Below, in pieces: positions 57,971-64,000 of a DNA stretch of 64,000 bases. Both the position numbers and the translations under genes were made by a program. The notes below the pieces were generated by a model. It saw nothing but the letters and a program-made list of their open reading frames with translations, was not told the origin of the DNA and did not search any database. Location: positions 20,476,295 to 20,540,294 of the forward strand of contig OZ024743.1 in assembly GCA_964016885.1 (NCBI GenBank). The letters run 5' to 3'. Position 1 is the first letter of the stretch. Every line of letters begins with the position of its first letter. The stretch comes from Eledone cirrhosa. Taxonomy: Eukaryota > Mollusca > Cephalopoda > Octopoda > Eledonidae.

Positions 57971-57974
57971 ATTG

Positions 57975-58195
57975 TAGAGGAGGGTGTAATGGAGGAGAGA
58001 CATTAATGGCAGGGAGTAATGGAGGAGAGACAGTGATGGTAGGAAGTAATGGAGGAGAGACAGTGATGGTAGGGAGTAATGGAAGAGACACAGTGATGGT
58101 AGGGTGTTAAGGAGGAGGGATTGTGAGGGAAGTAAGTAATGGAGGAGAGAGTGTGATGGTAGGGTGTAATGGAGTGTTGTAATATGGAAGAGTGA
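57975..58195 (+). repeat. 30-bp minisatellite, about seven copies
   Basis: Unit of the form 'taatggaggagagacagtga' plus 'tggtagggag', with substitutions and one shortened copy. The minus-strand frame reads as a Pro/Ser/His-rich repeat because 30 is divisible by three. I see no reason to call it a protein. Confidence 0.93.
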
Positions 58196-59203
58196 TGGTT
58201 ACGAACACATATGTTGAAAACCCTCACTACACAAGCATTGGTACAAAGATGAAAAGACACACATGCGGTTAAATGATTTTTCATTAAAAAAATACCAGAG
58301 TTGAATGAAGTATGGTACATTCTGATGGGAAGAATTCTGGAAGTTAGTTACATAAGGATAACATTATGCTCTGGGTAGATATGGGGTTGCATTATGTAGA
58401 AAGGTGATAAATTAGATTATAATTGAGGTGTGCAGTGTGGACAATTTGGGTAATAAGTATGGAAACTCCTTGAAGTTGAATGTATAAAAAAAATTAAGTA
58501 ATTTGTAAAATTAGAATTATGAGGTAAGTATGGGTTGTATTAAACATAATTGGAAGGTTCTCAGAGCAACTCAAGTCATTGCTACTTAACTAACTATAAA
58601 GATGCCATATTTGAATAGCAATTCAGCATGCTGGAAGCAATGTTGGGTAATTCAACTTGAAGGACTGCCCTTTGTTAACGAGATTATGTTAGCTTTCGGT
58701 TAGCTAAATGGAAAATGAGAGTAGGAATTACTGAGATATATAGAGTTTATTTCAGGGTCATATAATGACCAAATGTATACAGGTAATAATTAATGTTTAA
58801 CTGGTAGATATAAGCTTTAAGTAGCACAGGATGGGGAATTGTTAATGCACATACAAGGATATACTTACATACATACATATGGTGCAATCATATAAATTAT
58901 TTTATAGCGATATAAATATATATAGAGAGATATGTAATGCTAAATGTTGTCATATATGCTCAAATAAAAACATTAGGAAATATATATATAACCATAACTG
59001 TAGTAAAGAGGTAGATGCACCAATGTAGCTGTAAACTGATGCAAGTACACACACACACATACAAATGCATGTTTGTGTTAAAATATGTGTAGGGTTAGTG
59101 TGTGTGGGCTATTACACATGCATATGCTATAAATAAAAAGATATACTGAGGTATACACCCACATATATACATAAGGAGATACATATACATATATACATTT
59201 ATT

Positions 59204-59226
59204 TGAAGCTGGTCAGGTAGATCCAT
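59204..59226 (+). ncRNA. 3' half of a second hammerhead, 5' half lost
   Basis: 'gaagctggtcaggtagatcc' corresponds to GAA, stem III, the GUC site and the 3' strand of stem I. Stem III is now GCTGGT rather than ACCGGT. CTGATGA and stem II are replaced by TA-rich sequence, so this copy cannot fold. Confidence 0.65.
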
Positions 59227-59490
59227 TTTTTCTGTCAAGGGAGAGAAAGAAAAAGACTTTTGTTTACAATTGTTATGAAACAGCAATATCTGCTGTGTTG
59301 CAGAAAAAGGTTTTCCTTACAGCACACTACAGATGCAGTTAAGAAAGAATGCTGTTTTCAGTGCACAATTACCTTGAATAAATAAAAAATGAAGCACTAT
59401 TTTTGCAAATCAAATGAATTGGTTGAGCAAATTCATGTTATTTAACGAGTATATATAGCTATTTGCTATATTTCTCTCCTTAGGCAGATC

Positions 59491-59553
59491 AAATGGTATT
59501 CTATCTCTGATGAGAATCAAATGAGATTTGAAACCGGTCAGCTAGATCCATTT
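59491..59553 (+). ncRNA. hammerhead ribozyme, complete fold
   Basis: Stem I outer helix AAATGG (59491-59496) pairs with CCATTT (59548-59553). After an internal loop, TCTA (59500-59503) pairs with TAGA (59543-59546), and CT (59505-59506) pairs with AG (59540-59541). Core CTGATGA is 59507-59513. Stem II is G-AATC with GATT-T (59514-59518 and 59525-59529, closing pair G-U), loop AAATGA. Core GAA is 59530-59532. Stem III is the palindrome ACCGGT (59533-59538). The cleavage residue is C59539, the classical GUC site. Internal and terminal loops sit where natural type I hammerheads make tertiary contacts. Confidence 0.85.
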
Positions 59554-59654
59554 GTTTATTGTCCACAGAGAAATGGAAAAAAGAAAACACTTGTTTACAA
59601 TTGTCACAAAGCAGTGATGGTTCCAATGTGTTTACTTTGAACAGTACTAGAGAT

Positions 59655-59930
59655 ATAATGGAGAAAGGAAACTTATATGAATGCATGTTTGGATAGATGT
59701 GTGTGTATATATTTATATATATGTACACACACACATATATAAATATATATATATATATATAGTCATATATATGGTGTTGCTCAGTTCTTTGAGGACATTT
59801 GCATGAATTTAGTAAAAAAACACATTAAGTCATGAAGAGCTTTACTTGAGAAAAAAATGGTATGAATAATCTTGAGACTCTTCTTGACACATCCACTCAA
59901 TGAATCCACTGTTAGCTTCGATATCTGCTT
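59655..59930. other. AT/CA microsatellite and unassigned sequence
   Basis: CA and TA runs at 59703-59762, then about 170 bp of ordinary sequence with no recognised feature. Confidence 0.55.
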
Positions 59931-59934
59931 CAAT

Positions 59935-60163
59935 TTGGGGTCTTAAACGTTGATCGCTGGGTGAAGATGTACCTGTTAATCCCAGTGGGAGGAAGCCACA
60001 ATAGAGGTAAACCAAGGAGGATCTGGGCAGAGGTGGTGAGAATTGATCTCAAATCCCTGGAACTGAAAGTGGAGATGACAATGGAACACAATGAATAGAG
60101 AGATGCTGTAAACCACCCATCCCACCCATGCAAGCATGGAAAAACATGTAAAAATGATGATGA
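59935..60163 (+). mobile_element. tail E, plus-strand copy
   Basis: 'aaaccaaggaggatctgggc', 'gaattgatctcaaatccctg', 'cacccatgcaagcatgg' and a (GAT)n end. In the first part broken frames resemble the basic region near the C-terminus of RTE-like LINE proteins. Related to 35.1 and 40.35 kb. Confidence 0.6.
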
Positions 60164-60344
60164 TATCTATATATATATATATAAAAGAGTTCAGCCGTGA
60201 GTCAGTAATTCTGTACAATACCTTCACTCTACTTACCTAAGTATTGAGTATATAATGAAACAATGGTCTTACTAGTCTCAACTGATAACTCTCTATCTAT
60301 ATATATGAATATATATATATATATATATATATGTGAGTGTATCA

Positions 60345-60640
60345 TTCACCATCATCATCATTTAATGTCTGCTTTGGGTTGGACAGGCTTACACAGATTA
60401 AGTCAGTACTGAAGCAGGGCTACTGACCTGCCAAATAGGCCAGGGATCTGCATCTTGTTCAAGTATGATCTCATGTTCTACCAAATACACAAGATAAGCT
60501 ATCATATATTTGATACAGCTGAAGGGTCACCCCAACTCTTTTGCTGGATGCTATTCGCATCACCAACCACTTTATAGCATGTACTAGGTGCAGCTATCCT
60601 GTAGATTACCAACACTAGGGAACATATCATGTAATTGACA
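60345..60640 (-). mobile_element. repeat C, third copy
   Basis: (CAT)n, 'aagtcagtactgaagcaggg', 'ctactgacctgccaaatagg', 'gctgaagggtcaccccaact' and 'caccaaccactttatagcat'. Same block order as the copies at 8.4 and 23.3 kb. Confidence 0.65.
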
Positions 60641-61049
60641 TGAATGAATGGTTTCTCTTGTATATAAGTATCTATGTATGTGTATATATACTGGAATTTA
60701 TTCATATGTTGTTGATGTAGAAAGCAACACATTGATTAACTAGAGGTAGCCTATTGAACGCTCTATGATGTACAAAATATATCTTTGTGTTATGGATTTT
60801 CAATGCATTGGAACTGTATTCGAAGACATAATGTTGAAGCCACAAGGAGAATATCATTCCATAAATACTATCGGAAATAACACATATATAATAGAGTCTC
60901 CTCATTGTATTTTAATGTATGGGGGTTCAAAGTTTTCTCGGATCAATTTTTTATGGTTATGCCTTAAATGGAGCTTCAGTGAAGCTGCTGATTTACACAT
61001 CAGGCCTTATTTAATGCAAATGACAGAAATTTGAGTGGAGACGGATGGA

Positions 61050-62182
61050 AGGCTTGATCATATCATCATTTTAGGTCTTAGATCCTAAAGATGGACTGGA
61101 CGAGATTTTTTAAATGTCTTCATACTTTCCTGGTGGACATTTCTCCATTTCCCATGGTCAGCAACTAGGGCTTCAAAAGATGTAAGAGGTATGTTTCCAG
61201 ATTGTCTTTATATCTGTGTAATGAGTAATGGTCTGCTTACATTGTGTGCACCATTATGAAGTTCACTGTATAACAGTACATTGAGTGTGCGGTCCTTAGT
61301 CATCCATAAGATAGATCCAGCCCATCTAAGTTAAAATTGTATCAGAAATGATTCAATCCCACTAATGTTGCACCTCGTGAACAGATCAGCATTGGAAACT
61401 GTCAGAAAGTGCATAACCTCAGATAGAGCAAAGACAATATTAGTGGAAAACATCAAGTTTATAAATATGGGTACATTAAAGTGATCGACTCTGAGCCATA
61501 TAAAAGTGTTCTTGGTACCACTGCACAATAAACTGCAACTTTTATGTACAGAAATATACCTTTGACACCCTATAGATGATGACATAGTTTACCAAAAGTG
61601 TCAGTTACTTTGGAGACAGAATTGATGATCTCATCATCCAGGGATGCAGAGGGGGTTCACATTGCTACCAAGATAAGTGAAAGAGTTCACATACTTCAGA
61701 TCCTTACCATCAACAGTGATGGGAATATGGTGATGCCCATACCCTAACTGTCCTTAACTTATTCTATTTGTCTTGGGTGGGGTGGGCTTTGATTTGATGT
61801 ACCACCTCAATCTTCTTAATGCTGATTGTTAAACCAAATGCCTTACAGGCAAACAGGAAGCAGTTCATCAATACTTGTGCCTCTTTGAGGGATGTTGCAA
61901 CAAGTGCAGCATCATCAGCAAATAGGAAATCATAAACGACACTTGTGTTGATGGTTGAATAACCTGCCTGATATATGGAATTCAAATCTTACACCAGTAT
62001 CTAAGTTGCCAGATGCATACTGGAGTATTACAGAAAAGAACAAAGCAAAGAGAATAGGAGACATGACACAACCCTGCTTCATACCATTTGTAACACCAAA
62101 AGGGTCAGAGCATTCATCATTTGACATAAATGATTCTTTCATACCCTCATGAAAAGACATGATGACATGCAGCATATTGTCA
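61050..62182 (-). mobile_element. LINE-C reverse transcriptase remnant
   Basis: Minus strand, two overlapping frames with one frameshift between 61985 and 61930. The upstream frame (62175-61930) carries 'GVTNGMKQGCVMSPILFALF' at about 62095-62040, the RT block before the catalytic box. The downstream frame (61985-61764) carries 'FLFADDAALVATS' at about 61925-61890, with the F-A-D-D catalytic residues kept, then 'ACKAFGLTISIKKIEVV'. Beyond that, down to about 61050, stops accumulate. The 3' end near 61065 has 'catatcatcattttaggtc'. The sequence differs clearly from LINE-A. Non-functional. Confidence 0.82.
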
Positions 62183-62186
62183 GGTC

Positions 62187-62490
62187 ATCATCATCATGTT
62201 TCCACAACGGGTGCAGCCAGTTGTTGGGGTGCTACTTTAGATGCTTTCCTAGTTAGCTGTCGCCACTGGTCTCTATTCTCTGTCGTGTGTAGAGGGTCTC
62301 GGTGTTGTGACCAGTCCAGTCTTTGATGTCGGACCAGCATTTTCTTTGTCTGCCTCTTGTTACCCTTCCTTGACTGTACCAGGCAACCATCTATCTTTTC
62401 ACCATCACCAGGAGTGGTTCCTGTCTGGCAACATATTTGATAACTTGCTTCTTCACAAAGCTGGTTGTTTTCTGCTCCATGTATGGGATG
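62187..62490 (-). mobile_element. LINE-D 3' end with (GAT)n tail
   Basis: (CATCAT)n at the left, then minus-strand text giving 'GRQRKCWSDIKDWTGHNTE' in one frame (about 62370-62310). This is the Arg/Trp-rich C-terminus seen in several mollusc LINEs. It abuts LINE-C in the same orientation, so one was inserted beside or into the other. Confidence 0.65.
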
Positions 62491-62499
62491 TATAACATC

Positions 62500-62770
62500 C
62501 TACTGAAGCACAAATATTCTGAGCTTTTTGAGAATTATCCAGAGCGCTTTATGATTGACAGTGCCGCTATATATATACTGTATACATATGAGATTTGTCC
62601 CAAAAGAAAGAATACTGACTTTCTTATATACAACATTGTAACAAACAACTTTGATGTATATAGGTGTGTTGGTAATGACCTTGACTGCAAGTACATACTT
62701 GTTTCAGCATGATCAATTGAGTTGGTCGTGAGTTATTGGTGTTTATGTACAGACATGTTGATAACCTGTT
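62500..62770. other. unassigned sequence upstream of the mariner remnant
   Basis: A 91-codon plus-strand frame (62437-62712) crosses the LINE-D tail and this stretch, has no known domain and is probably chance. The mariner left terminus may lie here, but I could not pair it with a right terminus. Confidence 0.4.
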
Positions 62771-63730
62771 AGGTTTGTGATGTAGGAAAATATCGAACAC
62801 CAGTCACGATCAAATTTTATGTGAAACGACAAATCTGTCACTGAAACATTTAATTTTTTAACACAAGCTTATGGAGATGCCACTCCATTGAGAATTAGGG
62901 TTTTTAAGTGGCACAAAGCTTTCAAGGAGTGTTGAGAAAATGCTAAAGACGAACCTCATTTTGGAAGGCCAACCTCGTCAACAAATGAACAAAATGTGGA
63001 AGTGGTGCAAGTGGTAATAGCGAATGTTCACTGATTCAGTGAAAATGATTGCAGAAGAAACAAGATCAGAATTTTAACAGAGCATTTGCACATGTGAAAA
63101 ATTTGTGCAAAACTAGTGCCCAAACACTTGTCTGTGGAGAAAAAAGCAAGCCGGTTAGAAATTTGGCTAAAATAATAACAGGAGATGAATCATGGGTGCT
63201 TGAGTAAGAGACAAAACAGCAAACTGATGTGTGGCACCTGAAAAATTTTCACATAAGCAGATCAAGGGTGAAAACTATAATTATCACTGTTTTTGACAGC
63301 CATGGTATTGTTCATAAAACATTTTTACCTCCAGGATAGACGGTTAATCGCACCTTCAACAAAGATGTCTTGGAATCACTTCAGAAATGGGTCCAGCAAG
63401 TTCAAAAGGACATTGCTGGAGATTGGGTACTACACCACGATAACACTCTTGTCCATACAGCACTTTCAATTAGAGAATTCCTGGTGAAAAAAGAAATTCC
63501 CATTCTTCCACATCCTCCCTAAAGCTCAGACCTAGCTCCATGTGATTTCTACCTTTTCCCTAAGTTGAAATCGAAGTTGAAGGGTCATCATTTTGGGACT
63601 GAGGAAAACACACAAAAAAGTGTAACCAACTAGCTAAGGATGCTCACAGAAATTGACTTCCAGTATTGCTACAATCAATGGATAAAACATTAGAACCACT
63701 GTAAGTTCCCAACAGTTGTATTCTGAAGGA
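62770..63730 (+). pseudogene. mariner-family transposase, decayed
   Basis: Plus-strand cut-and-paste transposase of the Tc1/mariner superfamily, broken by frameshifts and stops. N-terminal helix-turn-helix pieces: 'TIKFYVKRQ' (about 62805), 'VFKWHKAF' (about 62910) and 'HFGRPTSSTNEQNVEVVQVV' (about 62958-63015). Catalytic pieces: 'ITGDESWV' (first Asp at about 63184), 'WVLHHDN' (second Asp at 63439) and 'DLAPCDFYLFP' (third Asp at 63544). The second and third lie 34 residues apart, the D,D34D signature of mariner. Stops include a TAA just before 'SSDLAP' where mariner has Tyr. Terminal repeats were not identified. Confidence 0.88.
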
Positions 63731-63790
63731 GTGAACTTGCAATTTCATGCACATCTAATATACATTTAAATAAAACATCAGTACCCTCGT

Positions 63791-63822
<32 letters not shown>

Positions 63823-63848
63823 GTATATGTATGTATGTATGCATCATA
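63791..63848. repeat. (AC)n (AT)n (GTAT)n microsatellite
   Basis: Short compound run before the SINE. Confidence 0.9.
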
Positions 63849-63851
63849 TAT

Positions 63852-64000
63852 ATGTGGTTTAGTGGTTTGAGAATTGGATTCACATTTGTGAAGTTACGAG
63901 TTCAATTCCTGGACTGAGTGATGCGGCTTGTAGATAATATCACCAATGGAATGACTAATGGAAACATTGTTTCTATGGTCCAATTTTACGAGCTCCCCCA
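63852..64000 (+). mobile_element. tRNA-derived SINE, cut by the window edge
   Basis: A box 'tggtttagtggtttgag' and B box 'gagttcaattcctgg', about 35 bp apart. It then diverges from SINE-A ('gcggcttgtagataatatca'), so it is a related head on a different body. Runs off the window. Confidence 0.7.

Larger units (their letters stand above)
59203..59650 (+). mobile_element. dimeric hammerhead repeat of about 325 bp (retrozyme-like)
   Basis: Two diverged direct copies. 59204-59310 and 59527-59640 align through 'ggtcag.tagatccattt', then 'acttgtttacaattgt' and 'aaagcag'-like blocks. The distance between the two cleavage positions (59214 and 59539) is 325 bp, giving one complete unit between them. 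The first copy has lost the 5' half of its ribozyme to a TA-rich run. The second copy's ribozyme is complete. The unit is unrelated in sequence to the array at 47.6-50.2 kb. It has no protein frame. Confidence 0.78.

Noticed and set aside
57864..58320. Pro/Ser/His repeat frames on the minus strand
   Set aside because: Produced by the 30-bp minisatellite, whose length is a multiple of three.
60765..61034. 89-codon plus-strand frame
   Set aside because: Less low-complexity than most chance frames, but no recognisable domain and an antisense frame overlaps it; unsupported as a gene.

Overview
The window looks like non-coding DNA from a cephalopod mollusc, most probably an octopus. The evidence is a set of repeat families I associate with octopus and squid genomes: tRNA-derived SINEs carrying the block 'tatcgaccccgtaaggatga', LINE and SINE tails carrying 'acccatgctagcatgg' followed by (GAT)n, very frequent (AT)n/(GT)n/(CT)n microsatellites, and a high overall AT content. 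I found no host protein-coding exon I would defend. Almost every long open frame is either microsatellite translation or part of a transposable element. The stretch could be intergenic or a large intron; the sequence alone does not decide this.

Layout. 0-2 kb: a LINE reverse-transcriptase fragment, AT arrays and an old second LINE. 2-6 kb: AT-rich DNA with nothing recognisable. 6-9.4 kb: a cluster of tRNA-SINEs, a TTAA-ended MITE and a tailed repeat split by a SINE. 9.4-16.5 kb: mostly bare AT-rich DNA with one decayed jockey/CR1-like LINE. 16.5-17.9 kb: an old LINE-A copy followed by a complete tRNA-SINE. 18-40.5 kb: sparse MITEs, SINE copies and LINE tails in otherwise featureless DNA, including a pogo/Tigger-like MITE at 27.5 kb. 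41-46 kb: a dense block with a 930-bp near-perfect palindrome, a Penelope-like element (RT thumb plus GIY-YIG endonuclease), a LINE-A copy and a SINE joined tail to tail. 47.5-50.2 kb: an array of six repeat units, each holding a hammerhead-ribozyme-like motif. 50.5-55.2 kb: a Tc1-like remnant, a long (CT)n tract and the best-preserved LINE-A, with a ~500-codon frame on the minus strand. 58-60 kb: a 30-bp minisatellite and a second, unrelated hammerhead repeat. 60-64 kb: LINE tails, another LINE RT, a decayed mariner transposase and a tRNA-SINE.

The most interesting content is the hammerhead-type self-cleaving RNA motifs in tandem units of about 325 bp (59.2-59.65 kb) and about 480-505 bp (47.6-50.2 kb), plus a diverged one in each arm of the palindrome at 41.5-42.5 kb. 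All have a palindromic or near-palindromic stem III, the arrangement expected of hammerheads that cleave as dimers. Tandem units with such ribozymes match the known architecture of animal retrozymes and of Penelope-like element ends, and a Penelope-like element lies in the same window. The ribozyme folds were drawn by hand from the sequence; activity is inferred.

Names used here for repeats: LINE-A (RT with an embedded C4HC3 finger), LINE-B/C/D (other non-LTR fragments), SINE-A (tRNA-derived, sharing its 3' tail with LINE-A), SINE-B (tRNA-derived, with the 'tatcgaccccgtaagg' body), repeat C and tail E ((CAT)n-ended repeats), MITE-D (TTAA-ended).
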